In this document: positions 1-9,590 of the stretch, one piece after another
Layout: each line of letters starts with the position of its first letter
Numbering within the stretch: the first letter of the stretch is position 1
From: Spirochaetota bacterium
GTDB taxonomy: Bacteria; Spirochaetota; Spirochaetia; Treponematales; Rectinemataceae
Length of the DNA: 37,057 nucleotides
Assembly (NCBI GenBank): GCA_008080685.1
Contig: VKGY01000006.1
Span: 5,857-42,913, forward strand
Direction: 5' to 3'
Position numbers and translations under genes: made by a program
Notes under the pieces: generated by a model
The model's input: only the letters and a program-made list of their open reading frames with translations
Told to the model about the DNA's origin: nothing
The model's database searches: none

Positions 1-183
1 TCCTCCAAGCTCCAAGGCGAAAACGCTGATTTTTCTTCCGCCTACTCAGTACGCGGTGGCGACACCCTCTGGGACATCGCCATCCGATTCGGTGTAAGCC
101 CTGAAATCCTAGCGAAGAAAAACGGACTCTCCATAGATGGGGTGCTGAGAATTGGGCAAAAGCTCAAAGTCCCTTCGCAATAA
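1..183 (+). CDS. C-terminal end of a LysM domain protein (5' truncated by window)
   Basis: Frame 1 reads SSKLQGENADFSSAYSVRGGDTLWDIAIRFGVSPEILAKKNGLSIDGVLRIGQKLKVPSQ*, a canonical LysM motif (YxVxxGDTLWxIA...NGL...L.IGQxLxVP). Confidence 0.85.
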   Translation, partial: SSKLQGENADFSSAYSVRGGDTLWDIAIRFGVSPEILAKKNGLSIDGVLRIGQKLKVPSQ

Positions 184-187
184 AACC

Positions 188-1429
188 CTACAGGAGCGCT
201 AGGGATGCGAATACCTTGGTGTCTCCGACGAGGTTGGCCAGATCCGCCGATTCGTTGGGCTGATGGGCGGTTTCATTCATCCTCGCCCACACGACGCAAT
301 CGAAGCCGGCGGTCCTCAGGTAGGCTCCCACCGTCCCGCCGCCGATCCCAATGGGGTGGGCATCGACGCCGTACACTTCCTTGATCGCCTTCGCCAGCTC
401 TTTGACCACCGGCGCGTCCGGCGCCGTAGCCTTGGATTCGTTGCTCTGGATCACTTCCAGCGAAATTTTGACCTTATGCTCTAGGGCTACCTTATCCGCT
501 TCCTTCCTCACTTCCGCGAGGACCTGGGCCACGGGGTACTTGGGCAGTATCCGCATGTCCACGCAGAATACATCGTCGCCGGGAATGGTATTCACATTGG
601 GTACGTTGGCTTCCTTCTTCGTGGGGCTTAGGGTAGTCCGGTTGGGCTCGAACAAATCATCGACAGCGGAGAACACTTTTTTCTCCAACGCATGGATGCG
701 CAGGGCAAGGTCGCAGCCTGCCAGGAAGGCGTTGGCGCCCCGATCAGGCCTTGATCCATGGGTCTGCACGCCCTTGGTTGCCACCTTGAGCCAGCAGATA
801 TTCTTTTCAGCCACTTCGATCTCGGTGCCTTCCGGATTTCCTCCATCGGGAATGAGGATCAAATCATCCTTGCGGAAAAGATCATGGCGAGCCAACAAAT
901 GCTGGATCCCAAATTTGGACCCCACTTCTTCGTCGGCGACGAAAAGCAGCTTGATGGTGCGCTCAGGCACGATGCCTTGTTCAACGAAGGCCAGGGCTGC
1001 GAACACGGAGGCCACGAGTCCCTGCTGGTTGTCCTCCACGCCACGCCCGAACACCTTGCCGTCTTTCACCGTCACCGTCCAAGGATCGCTGGTCCACATC
1101 GACCTCTCGCCTTCGGGCACGACGTCCAGATGGGTCATGATCCATAGCCGCGAGGAGTCGCTCTTGCCTTGTATCGTGGCGAGAAGGTTTGGCCTGATCC
1201 CCGATGCCACACGGGGATCTTCGGCGTCCAGGCGGACGAGGTCGTCTATTCCCCTTCCTCTCAGCCACGACTCCAGGGCTTGGGCTTTGGCTAATTCGCC
1301 CTGGCCGCCCGATTCAGGCGCGAGGGCTGGGATGGAGGTAAGGAGGGTCTCCAGTTCGATCATTCCGGGAATTGAAGATTCTATGCGCTGATATACCTTG
1401 TTCTTTACATCGTTCTTTTCATTGCTCAT
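188..1429 (-). CDS. M20 family metallopeptidase / dipeptidase
   Basis: ORF with the M20 motifs WIMTHLDVVPEG, GRGVEDNQQG, ADEEVGS; start taken at the internal Met MSNEKNDVKNK after an SD-like GGAG. Confidence 0.85.
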   Translation of the reverse strand: MSNEKNDVKNKVYQRIESSIPGMIELETLLTSIPALAPESGGQGELAKAQALESWLRGRGIDDLVRLDAEDPRVASGIRPNLLATIQGKSDSSRLWIMTHLDVVPEGERSMWTSDPWTVTVKDGKVFGRGVEDNQQGLVASVFAALAFVEQGIVPERTIKLLFVADEEVGSKFGIQHLLARHDLFRKDDLILIPDGGNPEGTEIEVAEKNICWLKVATKGVQTHGSRPDRGANAFLAGCDLALRIHALEKKVFSAVDDLFEPNRTTLSPTKKEANVPNVNTIPGDDVFCVDMRILPKYPVAQVLAEVRKEADKVALEHKVKISLEVIQSNESKATAPDAPVVKELAKAIKEVYGVDAHPIGIGGGTVGAYLRTAGFDCVVWARMNETAHQPNESADLANLVGDTKVFASLALL

Positions 1430-1446
1430 GGGGCTGTCTCCTTTTG

Positions 1447-2436
1447 TTATGCCAAAGGGGTTGATTCCTGAGCGGCATAGGCGGCCCAGGTGGTTTCTAT
1501 GATGGTTTCGAGGCTTGAATGCCGGGCTTCCCAACCGAGGACCGTTTTTGCCAAGGCGCTTGAAGCCACGAGCGTTGCTGGATCTCCAGGGCGCCTGGGA
1601 CTGATGACCGAGGGAATAGGCCTGTGGGTTACTCTCCTGGCGGTTTCCAGGATCTTCAGCACCGAGAGTCCCGATTCTGAGCCAAGGTTTACGGTGATGC
1701 TTTTTTTCTCCCTCTCCAGGTATTCAAGGGCGAGAAGATGTCCCAGCGCGAGATCCGAGACATGGATGTAATCCCGGACTCCGGATCCGTCGGGGGTGGG
1801 ATAGTCCACGCCAAAAACATCCAAAGACTTCCTGATCCCCACGGCCACTTCCATGATGACGGGGATCAGGTTGGCGGGCTTCTTTTCCAATCCCCGCACC
1901 CTCAGCCCAGGATCATAGCCGGCGGCGTTGAAGTACCGCAGGGCGGCGAATTTAATGCCCTTGAGCCTGTCGTACCAAGCCAAGATCCTTTCGATTTCCA
2001 GTTTGGTGAAGCCATAGTAGTTTTCCGGCTCTTTGGGATGGGATTCATCGATGGGCAAATACCGAGGTTCTCCGTAGACCGCCGCGGAGGAGGAAAATAC
2101 AATCCTTTCAACGCCGGCTTCGCAAGCGGCGTTGAGTATGTTTATCGTGCCGCATAGATTCTGGGTGGAGTACTTCTCGGGCACCAACATGGATTCGCCC
2201 GCAGCCTTGGCCGCCGCCAGATGGATGATCGCTCCATAAGACCCCTTTGCCACAACTCCCGCCAGCCAGGGATAATCCAAGATATCGCCGCGAAAAAACC
2301 CGTACTCGGGAAAAAGGTTCCGCGTCGAACCCGTGGAAAGGTTGTCGACCACGTCGACAGCATAGCCTCGATCGGAAAGCAGCCTCGCCACATGTCCGCC
2401 TATGTAGCCCGCGCCGCCTATAACCAATACCTTCAT
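1447..2436 (-). CDS. galE: UDP-glucose 4-epimerase (NAD-dependent epimerase/dehydratase)
   Basis: MKVLVIGGAGYIGGHVARLL Rossmann start, YGEPRYLPIDE, YYGFTKLEIERIL (YxxxK), LRYFNAAGYDP, VRDYIHVSDLA. Confidence 0.9.
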   Translation of the reverse strand: MKVLVIGGAGYIGGHVARLLSDRGYAVDVVDNLSTGSTRNLFPEYGFFRGDILDYPWLAGVVAKGSYGAIIHLAAAKAAGESMLVPEKYSTQNLCGTINILNAACEAGVERIVFSSSAAVYGEPRYLPIDESHPKEPENYYGFTKLEIERILAWYDRLKGIKFAALRYFNAAGYDPGLRVRGLEKKPANLIPVIMEVAVGIRKSLDVFGVDYPTPDGSGVRDYIHVSDLALGHLLALEYLEREKKSITVNLGSESGLSVLKILETARRVTHRPIPSVISPRRPGDPATLVASSALAKTVLGWEARHSSLETIIETTWAAYAAQESTPLA

Positions 2437-2500
2437 GGGCTTCCTCCGAGAATCGATGATACATGCTAATCCTAAAGCGCGAAAGCGGGAGGAGAAGGCG

Positions 2501-2532
2501 AAAAAAAAGCTGCCCGGCGAAAGCCGGGCAGC
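2501..2532 (-). terminator. Rho-independent terminator downstream of the tRNA pair
   Basis: Minus strand GCTGCCCGGC-TTTC-GCCGGGCAGC-TTTTTTTT: perfect 10-bp stem followed by a U-tract. Confidence 0.9.
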
Positions 2533-2538
2533 CAAGCT

Positions 2539-2610
2539 GCCGCCGATCAGAATTGAACTGATGACACATGGATTTTCAGTCCATTGCTCTACCAACTGAG
2601 CTACAGCGGC
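2539..2610 (-). tRNA. tRNA-Phe(GAA)
   Basis: RC GCCGCTGTAGCTCAGTTGGTAGAGCAATGGACTGAAAATCCATGTGTCATCAGTTCAATTCTGATCGGCGGC folds as a cloverleaf; anticodon loop CTGAAAA. Confidence 0.95.
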
Positions 2611-2617
2611 CTAAGAT

Positions 2618-2690
2618 GGGCGGTGCAAGAGTCGAACTTGCGACCCCCAGCGTGTCATACTGGTGCTCTAACCAACTGAGCTAACCGCCC
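2618..2690 (-). tRNA. tRNA-Val(GAC)
   Basis: RC GGGCGGTTAGCTCAGTTGGTTAGAGCACCAGTATGACACGCTGGGGGTCGCAAGTTCGACTCTTGCACCGCCC; anticodon loop ATGACAC. Confidence 0.95.
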
Positions 2691-2727
2691 GAACCATGAG
2701 CCCATTATGGGCACGACACGGGGAAAT

Positions 2728-2757
2728 CTTATAACAGAGGGACAGCAATCATGTCAA
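2728..2757 (-). promoter_or_regulatory. Sigma70-like promoter for the tRNA-Val / tRNA-Phe unit
   Basis: Minus strand TTGACA - 18 nt - TATAAG about 38 nt upstream of tRNA-Val. Confidence 0.65.
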
Positions 2758-2864
2758 GGGTGCGTGTTGATAGATTGCAGTGAACAAAAAGATATGCTAC
2801 ATTCGTTTTGAACGAATATTTTATTATTATATAGACGATATATAAAAGGCATACCGGAGGATCG

Positions 2865-3596
2865 ATGAAATCGAAGCGCTTTTTTGCTTTGACCCTCTTC
2901 TCGTTTTTTGCCGCTTTGTCCTTGGCCGCCTTCTCCTTCACACCCATGTCGGCATCCATCGCTCCTTCGGGATCGCAAAGCGTGCTCAGCTTCAGAGTCA
3001 ACAACAACACAACTCAATCCATCGCTGTGGTTATCAAGGTGATGACGAGGTCGATTGACCAGGAAGGGGTTGAGACCAATACCGAAGTGGGAAAGGATTT
3101 CGTGGTATTCCCCACGAGGGTGGTAGTGCAGTCCAATTCATTCCAGACTGTCAAGGTTCAATACAAGGGCGCGCCAAATCCGCCCAGGGAATTGAGCTAC
3201 CGGGTGATCGCGGAGCAGGTGCCCATCGATTTCTCCAAGCAGGAGACTTCGGGAGTAAAGGTGCTTTTCAAGTACATCGCCGCCCTCTATGTCACGCCGC
3301 CCAGAGTCAGCGCCAAGTTGTCGATCGATAAGGCTGTCGCGGCGGAGAAGGATGGGGTCAAGGGATTGAGGGTAATTATACGGAACGACGGAACCCGGCA
3401 CGCTCTTGTGACGAACCCCCAATTGAAGTTGCAGGAAAGCGCTTCCGCGCTGCCCATCGTATTCGCAAACGAACAGGTTGCCAACATCGACGGCCAGAAT
3501 ATTCTCCCGGCCTCGGGCAGGGCGTTCTTCATCCCCTGGGATGGAGCCCAGGAAGGCGTTGTCTACACGGGGACGATTACCGCAGAAATAGAGTGA
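2865..3596 (+). CDS. Fimbrial/pilus periplasmic chaperone (PapD-like)
   Basis: Signal peptide, then FTPMSASIAPSGSQSVLSFRVNNNTTQSIAVVIKVMTR...FVVFPTRVVVQSNSFQTVKVQYKG...ELSYRVIAEQVPI, typical of the PapD N-domain; SD CGGAGGATCG before ATG; followed by an usher gene. Confidence 0.8.
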   Translation: MKSKRFFALTLFSFFAALSLAAFSFTPMSASIAPSGSQSVLSFRVNNNTTQSIAVVIKVMTRSIDQEGVETNTEVGKDFVVFPTRVVVQSNSFQTVKVQYKGAPNPPRELSYRVIAEQVPIDFSKQETSGVKVLFKYIAALYVTPPRVSAKLSIDKAVAAEKDGVKGLRVIIRNDGTRHALVTNPQLKLQESASALPIVFANEQVANIDGQNILPASGRAFFIPWDGAQEGVVYTGTITAEIE

Positions 3597-3605
3597 GAGC
3601 TTGTT

Positions 3606-6034
3606 TTGCTGGAAATAAAAAAGTTTAGCGCATACCTAATCCTATTCTTCCTCTTATTGGTCTCAGGCGTGAATTCTCAGACGTCCCCGCCCGCCCAGGA
3701 CGTCGAAGTTGAGCCCGATCTCATTGGACTTGTTACCCTGGGCGTCAACGGACAGGTGCTGGGAGATTTTGAAATCGGCATCCTTGCGGATGAACCGGTC
3801 CTCACCAGGGAACTCCTCCTGAACGTCCTCAATCCCTATTTGCGCCCCGACATATACGACACAATTTTCAACGCCGCCTTTCTGGATATCCAGTGGATCA
3901 CCAAAAGGGAAATAGAATTGGTGGGCATCGGCTGGGAGTGGGACATATCGAGGATCGCGCTGAACCTGCGCATCCCCCCCTCGTATTCGCCTGTGGTGGA
4001 CATCGACGCCTCCAGCCTCTACACCATGAATATCAAGCCTATCCTGAAACCTTCGCCGGTCTCGGGATATGTTAATCTCCGCGCTTCGGGAGCCGCCGAC
4101 CTGGACAGATCTGGCTCCTCATTCCCCCTGGACGCTTCGCTCAGCGGGCAGGTGGATATTTTGTCCTGGATCGCCGTGGGCACCGGGTCGATAGCCTATT
4201 CCACCACCGGATTTTCAGGCGCCATCTCGGGGTATTATCTTTTGAAGGAGGCAAGGTATACGCCCCCGGCCTATCCTACCAGTCGCAGCCGGAACTCCTG
4301 GGATTCTCGCTGAAAAGCGAAGAAATCATTAAATATAGGGTAAAACCGGGATATAGCGAGCTCTTCTCGGAATTCACCATCGAAAAAACCTCCGTGGTGA
4401 GGATTATCCTGAACGGCTCCGTATACCGGACCACCACCATGAGACCGGGCAATTACCGACTCCTGGATCTGCCGTTTACCTACGGGTTGAACGATTTCGT
4501 CCTGGAAATCGAAGACGAGGAAGGAAAAATCTCAAGCCGCCGGGTGATCATACCCCGGGAGATGAATCTACTCGTGCAGGATACCGCGGATTTTGCGATC
4601 TCCGCGGGTGTGGGCAGCGTTCAAACCAGCCAGCCCATGGCCTCGGCCTATTATCGGTATGGCTTCTCCCCTCGTTTTACCGCCGGCGTGTATGGCCAAT
4701 CGGATGCAAGGTCCTTTCTTGGGGGGATCAATTTCGTCAACGCTTCCCTGGTGGGCAACTGGTCGGGAGGCCTCGCCGGCGCAGCGGCCTGGGACGGCCG
4801 GGCATCACCACTCTCCTTCGCGGGGAACCTTCAATATCGTTTTTCCCTGCCTGGCAGGGACAGAATTCCATCCTTCGGGATATCGGCGGAATACAGTTCG
4901 ACCGGATTTGCCGCACCCTCTTTCGCCACGGTAACAACGCCTGCCGCAAGGGCGCTCAGGCTCGCCGGACAGGTAGGGGGACGCCTGGGCAAATCGGCCA
5001 GCCTCAATGTATCGGGAAGTTGGTCGACCAGTCTTGGTGCAGGATCTTCGGATTTAGGAAATCTCAGCGTATCCTTGAGCAAGAGCTTTCGGGCCGGGGT
5101 GAGCATGAGCCTGATCGCCAACCTGAACATGCCCCAGGGAAGCACTCCGGTCATGAACGCGTCGCTCATGCTGTTCATCATACCTAAGGACAGGCCAGGC
5201 AGATCCTTGAGCTACATCCAGACAAGCCAAGGATCCTCCTCGATTAGTGTCTCGGAAAAACTCGATCTGCTCGGCGGCATCGACCTGAGCGCCCGGGGTA
5301 ACAACCTCCTTCTTGGAACTTCCTCAGGATCCTCCATCGGGCTTTCGGCCAAGAAAACCCTCGCCTTGGCCGACCTTTCCTTGAGCGGAGATTTTGAATA
5401 CCAGAATCCCTCGTCCACCCGGATAGGCAGGATACGTTTGTCAGCCAATTCGGCCTTGGCCTTCGCAGGTCCCTATTTCGCCTTCAGCCGCTCCATCGAT
5501 GATGCTTTCATGCTCTTCGTCCCCAAGGGCGAAATGAAGAATGAAATCATCTATGTGCGGGTCGATGGATCTGGCACGGGCACCAGTATAAAAGGACGGC
5601 CATTGATCCTGCCCATAACCTCCTACAAGGCCGCGGTGGTCAATATCGACATGCCGGAGGCTTCGCCGGAAATCCTTCCCCGCATCCAAACAGCCCTATT
5701 GGCGCCGAACTTAAGAAGCGGGATAGTCTTGGCAGCCGATATTCTCAAGCGATATAGAGTCAACGGAACCTTGCTGGACCGGGAGGGCAATGCGCTTGGG
5801 TATGTAGCCGGCGATATCGTGGACATGGGGGGCTCCCATATTTCATCCACCTTCACGGACGAAGCGGGTTATTTCGAAATATACGATTTGCTTCCCGGCG
5901 ATTACTATATCGAGTGGCCTGCGTCCATCGGCATCTCCCAGTTCTCACTCGTGGAGAATGCGGAGGGCGAGCTTTTGCTAGGCTCCATTAAGGCCACCTT
6001 GGTGGAGGCTTTCAAGGAAGAGCCGTATCCCTGA
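3606..6034 (+). pseudogene. Outer-membrane usher (FimD/PapC-like), interrupted by an apparent -1 frameshift (ORFs 3606-4313 and 4394-6034)
   Basis: First ORF has a signal peptide and usher-like N-domain; the second frame is open upstream of its nominal GTG (YAPGLSYQSQPELLGFSLKSEEIIKYRVKPGYSELFSEFTIEKTSVVRIILNGS) and continues an usher-like barrel and C-terminal domain (FTDEAGYFEIYDLLPGDYYIEW). Frames join near 4245-4262. Confidence 0.7.
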
Positions 6035-7499
6035 GATCCTTGGGGATTTTAATTTGCTTGGCGTGGAATTTCTCCAATATCAGCCTTGAGGCTTCTTCTA
6101 TCTTGTGTTCTTCTACCAAAATGGTGACCAAGTCGCCTGGAGACAACGCAGTGTTCCCCCGGGGCGCGAGGATCCTTTCGCCTCGGGATACCATGGTCAC
6201 CGTCGCCTCCTGGTCAAGTCCGATGTCGGATACGTATACCTCCCCCTCGTACAGTTGAGGATCCACATACACTTCCGCAAGCTCGTACTTGGTGTCATGG
6301 ACGGTCACCAACTCCATCTTCTGCGTCTTCCGGGGTTTCTCCTTGGCAGTCAGCCTAAGGAAGCGCGCAACGCTTCCTACGCTTGTTCCCTGAACGAGTA
6401 TCGACAAGGTGACCGCAAAAAACGCCATGTTGAATATTCTATTGCCCGGATCCAAGCCCGCCGCCGCAGGATAGGTGGCCAGTACTATCGGAACGGAACC
6501 GCGAATGCCGCTCCAGGCGAGAAAGGCCCTTTCCTCCATTTTCAATTTGAAGACCGAGGTGCAGATGAAAACCGAAAGGGGTCTTCCAACAAAGGTAATG
6601 AGGAGGAAAAGCAGGAGCCCCTCGGGCCAGATTTCCAAGAGGCTTCGGGGAAAGACCAGCAAGCCCAGGAGTATGAATAGTCCTGCGTTGGCCACGAAGG
6701 AGAGCGTGCCTGTGAAAGAGGCAATAGAAGACTTATGTGGGATCTTCGCGTTTCCCAGGACCAATCCGGCGAAAAAAGCGGCAAGCATCCCCGAGGCTCC
6801 CGCAAGATCAGCCAAGGAATACGAGGCTAAGGCGATGCCGATTATCAGGATGTAATAATAACCTTCCTCGACTTCCCGGATTTTTCTGAACACCAGGCTT
6901 CCCAAGCGGCCGATTCCATACCCTATCAGCAACCCGCCGGCCAGGCTCCACAAAAACTGAAAAACCGCTCTTCCGGCTCCCACTTCTCCACCTGCGAGTA
7001 TCCCGATGAGAAATGTAGTGGAGATGATAGCCATGGGGTCGTTGGCCGCGGATTCTATCTCTGTAATCGCGGAGACGCGGCGCTGGAGGGGCGTATTGCG
7101 CAGGATGGAAAAAACCGCCGCCGCATCCGTGGAGGAAATGATTGCGGAAACCAGCAACGCATCCATGAAGCGCCAGCCCGCAAGGAGGTGAAATAGAAAG
7201 GCCGTAGACAAAGCGGTGCCCAAAACCCCAAGGGTAGCCAGCGAAAGTGTAGGAGCGGCCACTGGCTGCAGGTCATTTTTCTTGATGCTGAATCCTCCGG
7301 CGAAGAGGACGAACACCAAAACCAGGTCGGCGATGCGCTGGGTGAGGGCAGCGTTGTCGAAGTAGACGATGCCAGTGACATCCGAACCGAAAAATATGCC
7401 TATCGAAAGGGCCAGGATTATCATGGGAATATTGAAACGCCGGAATATCGCGGCGGAAAGGGCGAGGAAAATCAAAATCATAGAACCGATGAAAAGCAT
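6012..7499 (-). CDS. CPA1-type K+/H+ (or Na+/H+) antiporter with C-terminal TrkA-C-like domain (CvrA/NhaP2-like)
   Basis: MLFIGSMILIFLALSAAIFRRFNIPMIILALSIGIFFGSD...SSTDAAAVFSILR...ESAANDPMAI; C-terminal EATVTMVSRGERILAPRGNTALSPGDLVTILVE. Start set at the internal ATG with upstream SD, not the ORF-track start 7913. Confidence 0.85.
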   Translation of the reverse strand: MLFIGSMILIFLALSAAIFRRFNIPMIILALSIGIFFGSDVTGIVYFDNAALTQRIADLVLVFVLFAGGFSIKKNDLQPVAAPTLSLATLGVLGTALSTAFLFHLLAGWRFMDALLVSAIISSTDAAAVFSILRNTPLQRRVSAITEIESAANDPMAIISTTFLIGILAGGEVGAGRAVFQFLWSLAGGLLIGYGIGRLGSLVFRKIREVEEGYYYILIIGIALASYSLADLAGASGMLAAFFAGLVLGNAKIPHKSSIASFTGTLSFVANAGLFILLGLLVFPRSLLEIWPEGLLLFLLITFVGRPLSVFICTSVFKLKMEERAFLAWSGIRGSVPIVLATYPAAAGLDPGNRIFNMAFFAVTLSILVQGTSVGSVARFLRLTAKEKPRKTQKMELVTVHDTKYELAEVYVDPQLYEGEVYVSDIGLDQEATVTMVSRGERILAPRGNTALSPGDLVTILVEEHKIEEASRLILEKFHAKQIKIPKDLRDTALP

Positions 7500-7512
7500 T
7501 CGCCGCCCTTCC

Positions 7513-8589
7513 TTAAACGTGGAATCCGCTCGAAGCCGATTCGCCTGCGATATAGTGGCCGTAGGAATTCTTATCATACGGGTAATCCCAGGCCCCTTGG
7601 CGGTGCAGTAAGGCGCCGCCGAATCCCGCCTTGAATTGGTACAAGCCGTGCATCGGATGGTCTGGATCCGGGCGCGGCGAGACGCCGAAGAGGTCGTAGC
7701 TGGAGCACCCGTGAAGCAAAGCAAGGCGGATCGCCGCCCACTGGAGGGCGTAGGGACCCATGAGATGCCGGTTTTCCCCTGAGGAAGCGCCGTAGAGATA
7801 TGTCGCCCGGTCTGCTGAAATGGAGAGGAACATTGCCGCCAGGGCTTCGCCGTCCTTTTCAGCGATGAGAAACCTAACCCTGGAATCCCCATCCTCGCGC
7901 ACGAAAAGGGCATCGAAGAATTTGGACTCGTGGGCTACAATGCCGTTGCGGCGGGCAGTTGCCGCGTAAAGTCGATTCCAGAGACCCAAATCCCCGATTC
8001 CGCCCGGGCGCACACATACTCCTTTCTTTTCCGCGAGCCGTATGTTGTACCTTGTCTTAGGTCTCATCCTGGATAGAATGGCTTCCTCTCCTCCCCTCAG
8101 ATCGATGATGATCGTATCCGGGGGGAGGATATCAGTAGGGGCTTTCCGCAAGCCCGATTCCCCTACTCCCCAATTCATCCTCAATTCGCGCAGCCGCGTT
8201 TCCGGAGGTCCAAGCCAAAATCCCGCTTCGTCAAACCTATCCTCATCCTCGGAATATGGCGACTTCCATGGCAGGTCCCACCGGATAAAGAGGCAATCCG
8301 GTCCTAGAAACTCGGACAATTCCGAAGACAAGGCGGAGAGATAGAGGCCTCGTTGCTCGGTGTCGGGTAGCTTTTCTGGCCCGAAGGGCGAATAGGCGAT
8401 GGACGTGCCTGTCCCGATCGCCCTGCTGAGCACAAGCACATCGCCCGAGGAGAGATTGTCTGTCTTGATATCGAAGGCGGCGACAGACCATCCCAAACGA
8501 CGCTTGACATGGCTCCAAAGGGTTGTCTGCTGGATAAGTCTCGTTGCCTGAAGCGTAGTCACCGGTTTGGGAGTTACGCGGACGTCCAC
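7513..8589 (-). CDS. FemAB-like / lipid II:glycine glycyltransferase family protein (GNAT-like)
   Basis: MRPKTRYNIRLAEKKGV, ARRNGIVAHESKFFDAL, GEALAAMFLS, YLYGASSGENRHLMGPYALQWAAIRLALLHGCSSYDLFGV...HGLYQFKAGFGG are FemAB family signatures; GTG start. Confidence 0.85.
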   Translation of the reverse strand: MDVRVTPKPVTTLQATRLIQQTTLWSHVKRRLGWSVAAFDIKTDNLSSGDVLVLSRAIGTGTSIAYSPFGPEKLPDTEQRGLYLSALSSELSEFLGPDCLFIRWDLPWKSPYSEDEDRFDEAGFWLGPPETRLRELRMNWGVGESGLRKAPTDILPPDTIIIDLRGGEEAILSRMRPKTRYNIRLAEKKGVCVRPGGIGDLGLWNRLYAATARRNGIVAHESKFFDALFVREDGDSRVRFLIAEKDGEALAAMFLSISADRATYLYGASSGENRHLMGPYALQWAAIRLALLHGCSSYDLFGVSPRPDPDHPMHGLYQFKAGFGGALLHRQGAWDYPYDKNSYGHYIAGESASSGFHV

Positions 8590-8660
8590 AGGGCGTCTCC
8601 ATAAAATATTGTAGGCCCGCGGCGCTCGCCACAGGCCTCCATTAGAGAGTAAACAATATT

Positions 8661-9590
8661 TCAGATTCCGGCAAGAAACCGCTCGACTTCCGATCGAACA
8701 GGCATTTTTTCCAAAGGACCCTTCCCTGTGCAGGTGAGCGCGGCGGTCGCGGCGGCGAAGCGAATCGCCTCGGAAAGCACCTGTCCTTCCACAATCTGGG
8801 TCAGGAATCCTGCGTCGAAACTGTCGCCGGCTCCAACTGTATCAACCACCGAAACCGGGAAGGCTGGATGGGATATCCGCTGGCCATTGGAAACAAGCTC
8901 TGCCCCCGCCGCGCCGCGCTTCAAGGCAATTGTTTCCACCATGGGGAATCTATGCTCCACATCGGACAGGCAATCGCCCCAGGCGAGGGCTTTCATTTCG
9001 TCGTCCGTGATTTCGAGGATATTGACGCCGAGGGCAAGGGCTTTGGAAAAGCATGCGGAGGCAGCCTGGGGGGATTCCCATTGGGCCTTTCGATAATTCA
9101 CATCGAAGGAGACCATGGATCCGGCAAGCTTCGCACGCCGTATGAGTTCAAGCCCAACATCACAGGCACCAGGGCTCATCCCCAAGCTTATGCCTGAAAG
9201 ATGCAGGACACGGTACGATTCAATCGCCAAGGAATCAAGGGAAGCAAGGGAGATAGCGGAAGCCGCGGAATCTGTCCGGTAATAGGTAAGCGAATGCTTA
9301 TTCCCATCGAAGGAAACGAAGTAAAGCCCGGTCTTCCGGGCTTTGTCAATTTCTACCAAGGAAGTGTCGACCCCCGTGGAGCGCCAAAGCTCGAGGAAGC
9401 CCCGGCCGAAGGGCTCGTCGCCCACCCTGGTGAGGTAGGACACGGTCTTGCCCAGCTTGGCAACTCCTATGGCGAAGTTGGAGGTATCCCCGCCCCATGT
9501 CTTCACTACTCCAGGGGAATCGATGAGGGAAGGACCGTCGGAAGGGTAAAACCCAACCAACGGTTCCCCAAAGGAAAGGAAATCCCTCAT
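8661..9590 (-). CDS. PfkB family carbohydrate kinase, 2-keto-3-deoxygluconate kinase-like
   Basis: WGGDTSNFAIGVAKLG and DTVGAGDSFDAGFL PfkB motifs; start overlaps the TctA stop (TTGATGA). Confidence 0.8.
   Translation of the reverse strand: MRDFLSFGEPLVGFYPSDGPSLIDSPGVVKTWGGDTSNFAIGVAKLGKTVSYLTRVGDEPFGRGFLELWRSTGVDTSLVEIDKARKTGLYFVSFDGNKHSLTYYRTDSAASAISLASLDSLAIESYRVLHLSGISLGMSPGACDVGLELIRRAKLAGSMVSFDVNYRKAQWESPQAASACFSKALALGVNILEITDDEMKALAWGDCLSDVEHRFPMVETIALKRGAAGAELVSNGQRISHPAFPVSVVDTVGAGDSFDAGFLTQIVEGQVLSEAIRFAAATAALTCTGKGPLEKMPVRSEVERFLAGI

Noticed and set aside
351-1391. 346-aa plus-strand ORF
   Set aside because: Antisense to the M20 peptidase; low-complexity Ser/Arg/Leu translation typical of shadow ORFs.
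4235-4262. Programmed -1 ribosomal frameshift in the usher
   Set aside because: No X XXY YYZ slippery heptamer in the right phase (TAT CTT TTG AAG GAG GCA); the AAGGAGG motif alone is not enough. A one-base indel is simpler.
4394-6034. Usher C-part as an independent gene starting at GTG 4394
   Set aside because: The frame is open and usher-like well upstream of 4394 and there is no SD; better explained as the 3' part of a frameshifted gene.
7500-7913. N-terminal extension of the antiporter ORF to 7913
   Set aside because: It overlaps the FemAB-like coding region and reads as low-quality sequence; ATG at 7499 has an SD and starts with a TM helix.
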